From positions 31,721,184-31,785,183 of the forward strand of contig NW_020954550.1 in assembly GCF_900497805.2 (NCBI RefSeq): 64,000 nt of DNA, read 5' to 3'. A model generated the notes under the pieces. The model saw only the letters and a list, made by a program, of their open reading frames with translations, did not search any database and was not told the origin of the DNA. The first letter of the stretch is position 1; each line of letters begins with the position of its first letter. This DNA comes from Vombatus ursinus. Taxonomy: Eukaryota > Chordata > Mammalia > Diprotodontia > Vombatidae. Positions 53,701-63,705 of the stretch are shown piece after piece. The position numbers and the translations under genes were made by a program.

Positions 53701-54619
53701 CAATCCAATTTATAGTTATAATAGGCCAGCCTATAACTGACACTTGGTCCAGAGGCTCTAGCTCTTCTCATTTTAGCCTGTGGTCTTTAGGCAGCCTGGA
53801 AGAGAGGCTGCTTCCCTTATTATGGTGACTGGCAATAGGTATAGCCTTTCTGTCCCTTCAGCTCCACTGCCCTATCTCCTGTGGTAATAGTTGCTTCCAA
53901 GAATTGGTGTTCTGTGAGATGTCATTGGGGACCAAGTCTCAATATTAAGGAGAAATCAAAACTGGAGTTGAAGAAGGCAGAGGTCTTGGCCACAAAAGGA
54001 TTTCTTCATCATCTGGCACTTAAAAATTATAAAATGCCCAAGAGAAGGAAATTATTTAGAATCCAAGAGAACATAACTAGGAATAACAACACAAAGGTTG
54101 AAAAGAAATCGGATATGAAATGTGTGCTGAAAATCAAGTAATAAGATTCCTGAAAAATAATTTTTATTGATTTAAATTGCAATTAGGTAGAATTTCCCAG
54201 AAGATAATTCTAAATGGGTCCAAATATAGGCCAAGACTTCCCACCAGATCTGGCTTAAACAATATTTCTGTGTTGCCTATAACATACTCTTACTACTAGT
54301 AGTAACAGGGATTTATTGAGGGACCGATCACAGGGAAAAATGACTGTACAAGTGATAAAGATAAAGAGAACAATGCCGATTTTTGAAAACAACAAAATAT
54401 TGCTATTTGAATGAAGAGAAATGAAGAGGAATCTTTCACCATAAATATAAAAATCAATTAAAAGAATAAAAATGAGAAGATGTGGTATACAACTGAGGCA
54501 ATTCTAACTAACCTGTTAAATGAGTTGTTGGTGCTGACATATGGAAAATGGATAAAAGAACAAACATAAACTATTATTATTTCTTAAGGAGGATTACTTG
54601 ATGTAAATCAATCACCACT
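53701..54619. other. unassigned DNA
   Basis: A Lys-rich 86-codon plus frame at 53881-54141 has no recognised family, and no poly(A) or splice context supports it. The rest is AT-rich and unrecognised. Confidence 0.45.
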
Positions 54620-54770
54620 ATGAGATTCTAAGCTGTCAAGCTAGAAAGGACCTCAGAGATCATCTAGTCTGAGGAGGAAACTTGGGTTCCCAAGGATTGA
54701 TTGGTTTACCCAAGACTACTACTAGGCAGTATAACAGTGTATTTGTGTATGTATTTGTGTTGAACTCAGG
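54620..54770 (-). repeat. MIR3-like SINE, reverse
   Basis: 'caagctagaaaggacctcag', 'agatcatctagtctgaggag' and 'gattggtttacccaagacta' run in order. Confidence 0.7.
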
Positions 54771-55286
54771 CATATTGTCTCCCAAACACTGCTGTTTCCC
54801 TTGTACAACACTGTATCCTATGATACACCTTTCCTCTTCCACCAAAAAATCTTAGGTATCATCTGAACCAGTAAACACTAGATGTCTTCCCAAGCAGAGA
54901 CAAGATAACTACCAAGAGCAGCATCAGTTTAAAATGTAAATTTCTTTGTAAAATTTTATGAAGGTGTTTGTGGGAACATCATTAGCAGTACTGCCTCACC
55001 AAATAGGGAGAAGTAGAGGATGGGAAAAAAGTTGTATGTGGAAAGTTTAGTGAGATACTAATTAAGTCAGGTAATCCCAAGAGGATTTAAAAATGAAATT
55101 AGGACAGAAAACAAACATAAAATGGAAAACTCAATCAAGATTTCTTTAATAGTCAGTGGGGAAGGCACCCAGCATACTGGGTGGATCTGGAAGACTGAAG
55201 TGAGGATGTGGGAAAGAGACAGACAGGAGATAGTGTAGAGGAGTTAGGATGAGCATTATTTTAGAAACTATCCACAATATCTTGAT
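54771..55286. other. unassigned DNA
   Basis: No recognised element. Confidence 0.45.
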
Positions 55287-55466
55287 CAAAGATCTATGAG
55301 AGGGGTAGCTATGTGGCGCAGTGGATAGAGCACCAGCCCTGGATTCAGGAGGACTTGAGTTCAAATCCGGCCTCAGACACATAACACTTACTAGCTGTGT
55401 GACCCTGGGCAAGTCACTTAAGCCCATTGCCTAGTCAAAAAAAAAAATACAAACAAAGATCTATGA
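55287..55466 (+). mobile_element. marsupial CORE-SINE with perfect 13-bp TSD
   Basis: The TSD caaagatctatga is at 55287-55299 and 55454-55466. Head 'aggggtagctatgtggcgca', B-box-like 'gagttcaaatccgg', CORE 'gtgtgaccctgggcaagtca', A-rich tail. One of the least diverged SINEs here. Confidence 0.96.
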
Positions 55467-55539
55467 AAACACCTCTGAGTTTCTTCTGAACTCTAAGTCT
55501 ATGATCAGATAGACAAAGTTATGTGGCAGGGAAATATAA

Positions 55540-55770
55540 CACGGTGAAAAGAGAGTGGGTCTGGAGTCAAAAAGATCTGGGTTCACATCCATTTCTGACA
55601 GTTACTAGCTGTGTGATAGAGAAAGCAAGTGATTTAACCTGTATATGTCTCAAGCAATTCCCTAGATTTGGCTACTATGTCATGGCTGGGTCGAGATCTG
55701 TGACGGCTGAAAGAATTCACAAGCGGGAGTTCCCTACACTGATGAAATCACAGATACTTGTATACTTGGT
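55540..55770 (+). repeat. CORE-SINE variant with a distinct 3' module
   Basis: Head-like 'gagagtgggtctggagtcaa', 'gttcacatccatttctgaca', the decayed CORE 'gctgtgtgatagagaaagca', then 'cgggagttccctacactgat' and 'gaaatcacag'. The same end is seen at about 40355-40440. Confidence 0.6.
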
Positions 55771-55864
55771 TATAACTAAATATTTGTGTCCCCAGATAGT
55801 ATATCTTTCCCTCACTGCTTCCCCACTGCAGACTTAAGAAAATGGTGACATCCTGAGGAAATGC

Positions 55865-55960
55865 ATTCACTTATTCAATAAGCATTTATTAAGCACCTAT
55901 TAAGAGCATGGTACTGTGCTAAGTCTAGATGATGTGAAGACAAGATAAATAACAATGTCC
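55865..55960 (-). mobile_element. L2 3' end fragment, reverse
   Basis: 'ttcaataagcatttattaag', 'gcatggtactgtgctaagtc' and 'gacaagataaataacaatgt'. Confidence 0.75.
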
Positions 55961-56027
55961 TTAAACAGGATGATAATGAATTAGATGCCAGAGTAGGGCT
56001 TGTTAACTTCAGACATTATAGAGTGAT

Positions 56028-56220
56028 CTGTGGCTCCTTTCTCTCTTTCTTTTCTTTTCTTTTTTTTTTTTTGGCTAGGCAATGGGGTTAAGTGACTTGC
56101 CCACGGTCACACAGCTAGTGTATGTTGTGTGTCTGAGGCCAGATTTGAACTCAGGTCCTCCTGACTCCAGGGCCTGTACTCTATCCACTGTGTCACCTAG
56201 CTGCCCCTGTGGCTCCTTTC
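56028..56220 (-). mobile_element. marsupial CORE-SINE with perfect 14-bp TSD, reverse
   Basis: The TSD ctgtggctcctttc is at 56028-56041 and 56207-56220. Poly(T), then 'ggctaggcaatggggttaag' through to 'tcacctagctgcccc'. Confidence 0.96.
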
Positions 56221-56564
56221 AAACAAAGACAATTGTGAAATTTTTTCTAAGTGTTAAATAGGTAGATGGAGTATCCTAGAGGGTGCCCCCCCCAATTTGC
56301 CTGAAAAGCTGGATGCAATATATAGTCATTATGCAGAGCTGGGGAGGAGGGTATCTGTAAAGGCAGGAGTCAGGAGAGGGAGTCACTCCTTCTGTGAGTG
56401 GCACAGTCTTGCTGGGGGCTCAGTCAGAGGGTTCTTCATGTTTGTGAGTGTGAGTATTGTCATGTAGAGATTATTTCAAGTTTCCTCAGTGGGTGTAGAT
56501 GAGCCAAAAGAAGTGAGAAAATTCCCAGAAAGGTTCTTGGACCTTTTATGCCAGGACACTCTCA

Positions 56565-56880
56565 TAGCATCATAAAATTTTGGAATTAGAAGGGACCTAA
56601 GGTATGATCTAATCCAACTATCTCATTTTACAGATAATTAAACTGAGCTCCAGAGAAATTCAATGACTTGCCTATAGGTGTACATTAAGTAGCAGAGCTG
56701 GGATGCGAACCCAGATTTTCTGACTCCAAATCCAGTGTGTGTGTGTTTGTAAATTTTTTTACACAAGATCACAGAATTTCAAGCTAAAAGATGCCTTGGA
56801 GACAGTTTAGTTTAAGCCCCTCATTTTATCAATTACAAAAGTGAGGTCTGACAAGGGGAAATAACTTAGCCAAGGTTGTT
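56565..56880 (-). repeat. two adjacent MIR3-like SINEs, reverse
   Basis: Copy 1 (56565-56740): 'gaattagaagggacctaagg', 'ctcattttacagataattaa' and 'ctgggatgcgaacccagatt'. A short TG run follows. Copy 2 (56765-56880): 'aagctaaaagatgccttgga', 'gcccctcattttatcaatta' and 'aacttagccaaggttgttgc'. Confidence 0.85.
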
Positions 56881-57209
56881 GCTGTCTTCTCCTACCTCAT
56901 CTCCCCAAGAGGAGCTTTAGGTGCCAGGGCTGTCATGAGTGAAAGGACACCAAATCAGAAATTACTTGTCATGAAACAAAAAACATTCCAAGAAGAGGAA
57001 GCCAGGATAAATAAGAAAAGATGGCATTTGATAAAATACAGTACACATCAGCTTAGAATATGGGGTTCTTCTCTTGATCCACGTAGGTGATAGGGTTTGA
57101 AGGTGGCTACATTTGGTTAAGTCCTAAGAAGCTGTGGTTGTCTATTCATTGGTTGGCAAAGAGGAGGAAAAAAGGTAGGTGCGGGTATTTTAACAACATT
57201 GTGCATTTG
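56881..57209. other. unassigned DNA
   Basis: No recognised element. Confidence 0.45.
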
Positions 57210-57690
57210 GGGCAATAATGTTCATTCTTTATTTTCAAAAAGGACCATTGACGTCACGGGGGTGATGTCTTGACTAGTGTGTGAATTAGATTTAAGTGAG
57301 GCAGAATTGCGCAATGTTGTCGGCCTCGTTTTCTCTTCCAGAGTCATCAAAGTCCAGTGGCAAGAAAAAAATCAGGACAACTGACGATGGCGCGAGATGC
57401 AGTGGATGGCTTTGGTGTCTTTGATGTGTGACAAACTCTAAGCACTACATTGCACCTACTTTAGCCATCTGCATGGCCATTGGAACAAATTGTTCCCATC
57501 TGCCCATTCTGCTAAGGAAAAGTCTTCACGTGCTTGGAGTAGACACCACCCTAACTCACCAATGGGTTTGAAGCGTGTCAGTTGCCCTCAACCTAGTTTA
57601 GAAAGTCTACCAAGTCAGTTTACCAGGGTGTGGCCATTGTGCATGCTTTGGCTTCCTGGAGCCACAGGTGACAGCTAAAAAGGGCTCAGC
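57210..57690 (+). repeat. unclassified long interspersed repeat, copy 1
   Basis: 'tgttcattctttattttcaa', 'aggaccattgacgtcacggg', 'gaattagatttaagtgaggc' and 'cagagtcatcaaagtccagt' are matched in reverse at 58410-58590. Later text ('attggaacaaattgttccca', 'cttggagtagacaccaccct') also feels repetitive from memory. Family name unknown. No coding content is evident. Confidence 0.65.
57249..57256. promoter_or_regulatory. perfect CRE palindrome TGACGTCA
   Basis: Matches the consensus CREB/ATF site, inside the unclassified repeat. The partner copy at 58.4 kb reads TGACATCA on its sense strand. Function is not shown. Confidence 0.35.
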
Positions 57691-57739
57691 AAGTCCTCCC
57701 AGGAGAGGTGCTAGTCCTCCTGAACACCACATACAATAA

Positions 57740-58030
57740 TTACTTATAGAATGTTAGAGTTGAAAAGGACCTTAAAGATAATCCAGTCCAACTCCTTCAC
57801 TTATCATATTACCCTAATTTTATTGATGAGGAAATAGAAGCCCAGACATATGATGTGACTGGCTCAAGGTGGATCAGCTAGCTCAGGACACAGCTCTGGT
57901 CTCTTTAATCAATCAATCAACCCACATTTATTAAGTGCTCGTTATATGCCAGGCATTGAACCTAATTATTCAGGATACAAAATAGGCAGAAGACAGTCCC
58001 TGCCCTCAAGGAGTTTACAATCTAAATTAG
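57740..58030 (-). repeat. MIR3-like SINE and L2 3' end, reverse
   Basis: 57740-57900: 'tagagttgaaaaggacctta', 'ttattgatgaggaaatagaa' and 'gactggctcaaggtggatca'. 57905-58030: 'cccacatttattaagtgctc', 'tatgccaggcattgaaccta' and 'gccctcaaggagtttacaat'. Confidence 0.85.
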
Positions 58031-58139
58031 GAATTGCAGTCCTCCAGTGCTTTTTCTCCCATACATAAAGGGACCAATCTTATATTTTCTTCTAGTATCT
58101 ATTATTCTATATACATATAGAATGCTGTGAAAATTCTTT

Positions 58140-58390
58140 TTATTTTGTTCTTTAGAAGCGATGGCTGAAGACCGGGACTTTGAGTGACCAGAATTTAAAC
58201 CTGACCACAGACACCTTATTACTGTTTAAACTTGAACAAATGACTTAACCTTGGTCTGCTCAGTTTCCTCATATCACTTGTAAAATGGGGCTAATAATAG
58301 TAGATGCCTCCCAAGATTGTGAAGTTCAAATGAGATAACATTTATAAAGCACTTTTCAAAACAAAGTGCTACATAAGTGTTGGCTGTGGT
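58140..58390 (+). repeat. MIR-type CORE-SINE
   Basis: 'gaatttaaacctgaccacag', 'ttgaacaaatgacttaacct', 'cagtttcctcatatcacttg', 'taaaatggggctaataatag' and 'tttataaagcacttttcaaa' run in order. Confidence 0.88.
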
Positions 58391-58409
58391 TATTGTTCCA
58401 TGTGTTAAT

Positions 58410-58590
58410 ATCTTTGTCCAGTTGTCCTGATCTGTATCTTGCCACTGGACCCAGATGGCTCCAGAGGAGAAAGTGAGGCTGGTGACTTTGCACAGCCCTC
58501 TCTCACTTAAATCCAATTCACTTGCAAGTCATGGTATCACCTTCCTGATGTCATGGTCCTCCTCGAGAACAAAGGATAAACCACAACCAC
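58410..58590 (-). repeat. unclassified interspersed repeat, copy 2, reverse
   Basis: Reverse copy of the first 170 bp or so of the 57210 repeat. Its minus strand reads 'gaggaccatgacatcaggaa', 'gtgaattggatttaagtgag', 'ggagccatctgggtccagtg' and 'gatcaggacaactgg'. Confidence 0.65.
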
Positions 58591-58654
58591 CTAAGTTTGT
58601 AAAGGATGATGTTGATTTCAAAAAGTTTGAGGAAACCTTAATAATTAAAAATAA

Positions 58655-58800
58655 TGTGTCGTATAGTGCTGCATTTGGGGTCAAAAGACCAGTCACCAGC
58701 AGGACTTTACTTGTTTGGGCTTCTTTCCCTCACCTTTAAAATGAGGAACTTGGAGAACAAAATCTCCAAAGTTCTTTAAAGCTCTACCATTCAAAGATTC
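58655..58800 (+). repeat. MIR-type SINE fragment
   Basis: 'ctttccctcacctttaaaat', 'gaggaacttggagaacaaaa' and 'tctttaaagctctaccattc' match the MIR end. Confidence 0.6.
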
Positions 58801-58879
58801 AATCACTGGTCCTGTCTTGGTTTATCTCTGGTAGAACAGACTCAACTTTGTTTCATTGTTTTCCAAACCTATTATGACT

Positions 58880-59075
58880 CTAGTAACACAGGTCATCGTT
58901 GTTGTTGTTGTTGTTTAGTTGTTTCAGTCCTGTCTGACTCTTCATGACCCTGTTTGGGGTTTTCTTGGCAAAGTTACTGGAGTGGTTTTCCATTTCCTTC
59001 TCCAGCTCATTTTACAGATGAAGAAACGGAAGCACTTTATCCATGCTGCCACCTAGTTGCCCTACTAACACAAGT
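58880..59075 (-). mobile_element. marsupial CORE-SINE with RTE/BovB tail, internally deleted, reverse
   Basis: A (GTT)n tail, 'agttgtttcagtcctgtctg', 'gactcttcatgaccctgttt', 'gccacctagttgcc' head. The middle is missing after 'gatgaagaaacggaagcact'. The TSD ctagtaacacaggt (58880-58893) / ctactaacacaagt (59062-59075) matches 12 of 14. Confidence 0.9.
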
Positions 59076-59309
59076 ACCCTATTCCAGTGAAATTTGGCTT
59101 TCACAACAGAACTCAGCAACAATGAGAACATTTGATACACACTGTAGAGGTTGCTATTTATTTTCTATAAAGGAATAATCGAATCATCTATAACAGGAGA
59201 AGATGTTCAGGCTTTTAACATGACTGAGCTCGACATTATAGCATGTCTCTAGAAAACTCTGCAAAATCAATTGTGGATAGTCAAAAGAGATGCTAAAGAA
59301 GTCATATTG

Positions 59310-59500
59310 ATACTGAGCTGGTAGAGATCTTCTAGTCCAAACACTTTATTTTACAGAAGAGGAGACTCACGAGGCTCAGAGAAATCAAGTAACTTCTCCA
59401 ATGTCATAGTGGTAGTAAGTAGCAGAGTTGGGATTTTGAACCCAAATCCTCTGACTCACTCCAAATCTCATGTACTTTCTACTATATTACACCTCAAAGG
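59310..59500 (-). repeat. MIR3-like SINE, reverse
   Basis: 'gagctggtagagatcttcta', 'cactttattttacagaagag', 'gaggctcagagaaatcaagt' and 'ttttgaacccaaatcctctg' run in order. Confidence 0.85.
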
Positions 59501-60639
59501 GAATAATAGCCTACTTTTGTTCTTTGACACTGCCTAGCATAGGTATGTAGCCCATAGGTTCTCCCTACCTTGCTCTAAGGGGGTAATCTCTCCACATGGA
59601 CTTGGGCTCAAATAATTGGCATTATTAACGGCAATTTTCCTAGTGTGGCCTTTACTCAGTCTAAAAACTAGGGATTTCTGAAGGCATCTCAGACCTAGGT
59701 TTTTAGTTATTCAATGGAGTTAATAGATCCAGGCAAGAAACAGTATTGAAACATTTATCAGGAACAGAAGTGGATTTTAAAGTAATAAACTCATTATCAG
59801 ACACATGCCTGAATGAATAATTCCCAATCCCTTCCCATCCCTGAATAATTTGGGGTTCAAGGTCCTCCAAACTCACTAATCTGGTCAATGAAAGCATGGG
59901 TTCCATCTTGTCTCTGTACCTGGAGGATGTTTGTGGATAGCTCTGGAAGACTTCGGTGAAGGACTGAGTTTCTTCTAGGAATGCCTGTGTCTGCTATGTG
60001 TCTCCTCCATAACCATCTTCTCCCTGTTTGGCCTCTACTTATTCTATCTCCATGTTAGTCTGTGGTTCATCCTTCTACTTCTCATGTACACTATTCTTTC
60101 ATCATGTGGGTGGGAAAAACATCTTCCCCAGGGGTTTCACCAAGCAGAGGGCCAAAGTCAAGGACTCCTCAGTAACCAGCTGGTGGGTGGGTAGGAAAAC
60201 TCCCAGCTGTTTCCCCATGAGTGACCCTTTTTCAATTTTGGCAGGAACATTACTTTATGGCCTCTCACAACTATACAGTAGACTTTTCTCATTCCCCTGC
60301 AAAAAAGGGATGGGATGGAAAGGGACAAGTAATACTCTTGAAGTCTGACCCAGCAGGTGCAATAACCATGAAATCTTTGTAGTGAGTAATTTAGACAACC
60401 TGCATAGGGATCCATTTATGAAACTGAAGTCTGTTTTTGGAAATAGACACCAAGAGATGGATTATATGTGTAGCAGAATGACATGAAGACCTCCAGGGAG
60501 CAGCAACAGGGAGGGTCTAGAAATGGAGAAGGCTCACCAATCAGAAGCTCAGGGCCCCAGGGTGGGATGATCGTTTTATTAATAATAACACATCACAGCA
60601 GGAGAGGAAAGGTCATACAGTGAACTGAGGGGCTCAAAG
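59501..60639. other. low-repeat DNA, no gene recognised
   Basis: About 1.1 kb. A 106-codon plus frame (60028-60348) and an 85-codon minus frame overlap each other and lack motifs. Confidence 0.45.
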
Positions 60640-61095
60640 CCTTAGAGCCAGGAATAAATGAGTGAATGAATAATAAATGAATGAAAGAGAAAGCCTTTAT
60701 GAAGCCCTAATTTTATGCCAGAAGGGCAGCTAGGTAGTACAGTGGATAGAACACTAGGCCTGGAGTCAGGAAGATCTGAGTTCAAATTTAGCCTTAGACA
60801 CTTCCAAGCTATGTGACCCTGGGCAAGTCACTAAACCCCTATTTGCCTCAGTGTTATATATAAAGTGGGGCACACTAGAGAAGGAAATAACAAACCACCG
60901 CAGTATCCTTACCAAGAAAACTCTATGGACAAGTACATGGGGTCACAAAGAGCTGGATGTGACCGAATGACTGAATAACAATAAATTACATGCCAAGAAC
61001 TATGCTAAACTCTGAGGATACAAGTAGAAAAGAGACATAGTCCCTCACCTTAAGAAACTTATATTCTAATAGGAAGAGACAGCCATATACAGGGA
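60640..61095 (-). mobile_element. L2 LINE 3' end, reverse, split by a SINE
   Basis: Left part: 'gagtgaatgaataataaatg', 'tatgaagccctaattttatg'. Right part from 60986: 'tgccaagaactatgctaaac', 'catagtccctcaccttaaga', 'aacttatattctaataggaa'. The two join across the SINE. Confidence 0.82.
60724..60985 (+). mobile_element. complete marsupial CORE-SINE with RTE/BovB tail (MAR1-like)
   Basis: Head 'gggcagctaggtagtacagt', B-box-like 'gagttcaaatt', CORE 'tatgtgaccctgggcaagtc', then 'accaccgcagtatccttacc' and 'tggggtcacaaagagctgga', ending 'aataacaataaa'. The best full-length example in the window. Confidence 0.95.
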
Positions 61096-61124
61096 AGTGG
61101 GGGCCAGGGCTCAAAGGAAGGAAA

Positions 61125-61350
61125 CAAGCACGTATTAAGTGTCCACTATGTGCCGGATTGCGTGCTAAGTACTTTACAAAAGTTATCTTATTTGATTTGC
61201 CCAATAACTCAGGGGGGCAGTGCTATTATAAGTCTCCTTTTACTGTTAAGAAAACAAGCAGGCTGAGGTTAAGTGACTTGTCCAGGGTCACATAGCTAAA
61301 AAGTCCAAGAGGCCAGATATGAGTTCAGGTCTTCCTGACTATGCATAGAC
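61125..61350 (-). repeat. MIR-type SINE, reverse
   Basis: 'cactatgtgccggattgcgt', 'actttacaaaagttatctta', 'gaggttaagtgacttgtcca', 'gggtcacatagctaaaaagt' and 'cttcctgactatgcatagac' run in order. Confidence 0.88.
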
Positions 61351-61364
61351 CCAGCCCTGGCCCG

Positions 61365-61400
61365 CACATTATTAAAGACTGTGCAGTCTTTAATAATGTG
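61365..61400. repeat. perfect 17-bp inverted repeat, 2-nt loop
   Basis: Arms cacattattaaagactg (61365-61381) and cagtctttaataatgtg (61384-61400) are exact reverse complements with TG between them. It lies just beyond the MIR copy. Confidence 0.97.
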
Positions 61401-61589
61401 GCAATAGGATGAAAATGGGACCTGGAGTGAGGCCACAAAACACCACTCCACAAAGCACTTTAAATATGATAGTGTGACCCAAATTGGGAGCCCTTCTTTC
61501 TGGCTTCTGTTTATCAACAGGGATATATATGCAGGGCCCATTATTGATATTAAGTTGTTAATCCAGAATTTAAAAAAAATTAAATGTTT

Positions 61590-62345
61590 TATTAGAAACA
61601 ATATTAAACATTATCATAGGCAGCTCTACCTGCTTAACTGTTTACATTTAAATTAATCTCTACACACAAAAAATTTTAACACTTTTTCAACACTATCTTC
61701 TAAGATCCCTGTTGGGATTCTTTATCTAGTCTTTTTTATTCATGTTTCCTCATGTGATTGTAGTTAATGTGCTCTTCTGGCTCTTTTTTTTTTAACTTGG
61801 TTTTATATTATAAAGGTCTTTCTGTATTTCTATGCATTCTCTGTGATTTTCCTTTTTAATTGCTTCCTAATATTCTGTGACATTAATGTTCCACCATTCC
61901 CCTATTGTTGAATATTAGGCTGTTTCCATAATTTTTTTAAAATTACCTGTAATGGTGTAATGAAAATCTCTGAATAGATAGTTCTTTACTCTTTAAAAAG
62001 AAAACAACATTATCAGAGTATATTCCCCCACAATGAAATTATTGGTTCAAAGAGTCTCTCTCTCTCTGTCTCGCTCTCTCTGTCCCTCCCTCTCTCCCTG
62101 TGTGTGTGCGTGTGTGTGTTTGTGTGTTTAGTAACTTACTGTACACTGTCAGATTTTTCTTAAGTTTGATCTTTGGCCAGCTATAAAAGAATACACCTTT
62201 TTATCCACAACCCCAGCTGTACTGAGTTTCATTGTTTTTAAATCTTTTTGCCTATTTAATGGGTGGGAAGTTAGTACCTAATGTTATTTAAAGTTGTCTC
62301 TCTTTTGTTATTAATGAGGTTGAAGATGACCCAGAAGGTGGAGAT
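61590..62345 (-). mobile_element. ancient L1 (L1M-like), reverse
   Basis: 'aggtctttctgtatttctat', 'ttccaccattcccctattgt' and 'ttttgcctatttaatgggtg' with 'attaatgaggttgaagatg' are the antisense of the L1 ORF2 C-terminus in its old mammalian form. Interrupted by a TC/TG tract at 62055-62130. Confidence 0.75.
62055..62130. repeat. (TC)n(TG)n microsatellite
   Basis: tctctctctctg then tgtgtgtgtgcgtg units. Confidence 0.95.
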
Positions 62346-62464
62346 TTCCTTGCCAAAATGGTTGAGGAAGGGTCAGATAACTTGAGAATGCTCACATAGA
62401 CTAGTGTGAACCTGAGTAGGCATTTTCATGTTTCAGTATCCATTTTTTCTTTCCAAATGGGTTC

Positions 62465-62660
62465 ACAGAATCATAGATCCAGAGCTGGAAGGGACCTTTG
62501 AGATAACTTAATTCAACCCTCTTATTTTACATTGGAGGAAACTGAGTCCTAATGAAGTTGAATGACTTACTATAACACCGTCATCAAAGGTGGGATTTGT
62601 ATTCTGTTCCTCTGACATCAGAACCAATATTCTTCCCACTGTGCCATGTTGTCTCCTACA
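62465..62660 (-). repeat. MIR3-like SINE, reverse
   Basis: 'agagctggaagggacctttg', 'cttattttacattggaggaa', 'ttgaatgacttactataaca' and 'cttcccactgtgccatgttg' run in order. Confidence 0.88.
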
Positions 62661-62754
62661 TGGATGAAATGTTTGAGGAAATTAACACCAACATGACCCT
62701 AGTACTTTTTTGGTACTATTACAAATAGACTAATAGTCAGAATAAATGGACCAG

Positions 62755-62900
62755 GCTAAGGAATTCTGTCCCTGCTTCCTACCCGTCTATGTGACTTTGG
62801 AAGAGACATTTCCTGTCTCTGAGCTTCAGTTTCCTCCCTTGTAAGGCTGAACTAAATGATCTCAAAGATACCTCCCAGCTCGAAATCCTAGGATCCTATA
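62755..62900 (+). repeat. MIR-type SINE fragment
   Basis: 'gtgactttggaagagacatt', 'tctgagcttcagtttcctcc' and 'ctgaactaaatgatctcaaa' run in order. Confidence 0.8.
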
Positions 62901-62973
62901 AATGGGCGGCTTTACTTCGTAATGGTTTGCCTTTCTTAGAACTCTTCTCAATAATTACCAAGATTCCTTTTTT

Positions 62974-63246
62974 CAAATTGATGCTTTGTTGTTGCTGCTG
63001 TTCAGTCATGGCCAACTCTTCATGAACCCGTTGGGGGTTTTCTTGGCAGAGATACTGAAATGGTTTGCTATTTCTTTTTCCACCTCATTTTACAGATCAG
63101 GACAGTGAGGCAGACAGGGTTAAGGGACTTACCCAAGGTCAAACAACTAAGAAGTGTCTGAGCCTGGATTTGAACTCAGGAAGATCAGTCTTCCTGACTC
63201 CAGGCCCAGCACTTTATCCATTGTGTCACCTTGCAAGTTGATGCTT
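62974..63246 (-). mobile_element. marsupial CORE-SINE with RTE/BovB tail, reverse, 13-bp TSD
   Basis: The TSD caaattgatgctt (62974-62986) / caagttgatgctt (63234-63246) matches 12 of 13. Tail 'gctgttcagtcatggccaac', CORE 'ggttaagggacttacccaag', 'gatttgaactcaggaagatc', head end 'ttgtgtcaccttg'. Confidence 0.95.
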
Positions 63247-63344
63247 AAAGAGTTTCTTTTAGTTTCAGGTGAGGAGGTCAGCAGTTTTCTTTTTTATGTA
63301 TTGGAAAACCCTTTACTGAATGGGGTAATTTCCCCTACACATGT

Positions 63345-63480
63345 GGTATAGTGGAATGAGCAGATTCAACCAACCTGGACTCTATGTAGATCCTGCTCTG
63401 ATACTGTCTAGCTATGAGAGACCTTGGGTAGGTCATTTCACTCCTTTACTCACTGCACTTCACTCTGTATCTGCCTGATT
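63345..63480 (+). repeat. MIR-type SINE 5' part
   Basis: 'gtggtatagtggaatgagca', 'ctgtctagctatgagagacc' and 'ttgggtaggtcatttcactc'. Confidence 0.65.
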
Positions 63481-63559
63481 TCAACTCACAGAATAAGATG
63501 CCCCTGAGAACCCCTTGATTTCTGCCCCCAACCCTTCCCTGCTTTTCTGCCTTCTTTTG

Positions 63560-63705
63560 TGTTGTCTTCTCCGACCCCCTAGTTAGACTATATGATCCTT
63601 GAAAGCAGGGAAAGAAAGCATCTTTCTTTTTTGTTATTGTTAATTGTATCCCCAGTGCTTAGTACAGTGCCTGGCCCATAGTAGGCATTAAGTAAATGTG
63701 AATCA
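63560..63705 (+). mobile_element. L2 LINE 3' end
   Basis: 'tatgatccttgaaagcaggg', 'attgtatccccagtgcttag' and 'gtgcctggcccatagtaggc' are the typical L2 terminus. Confidence 0.88.

Noticed and set aside
53881-54141. Lys-rich 86-codon plus-strand frame that might be a basic protein or pseudogene
   Set aside because: I could not match it to any ribosomal or other basic protein, and no processed-copy hallmarks were found.
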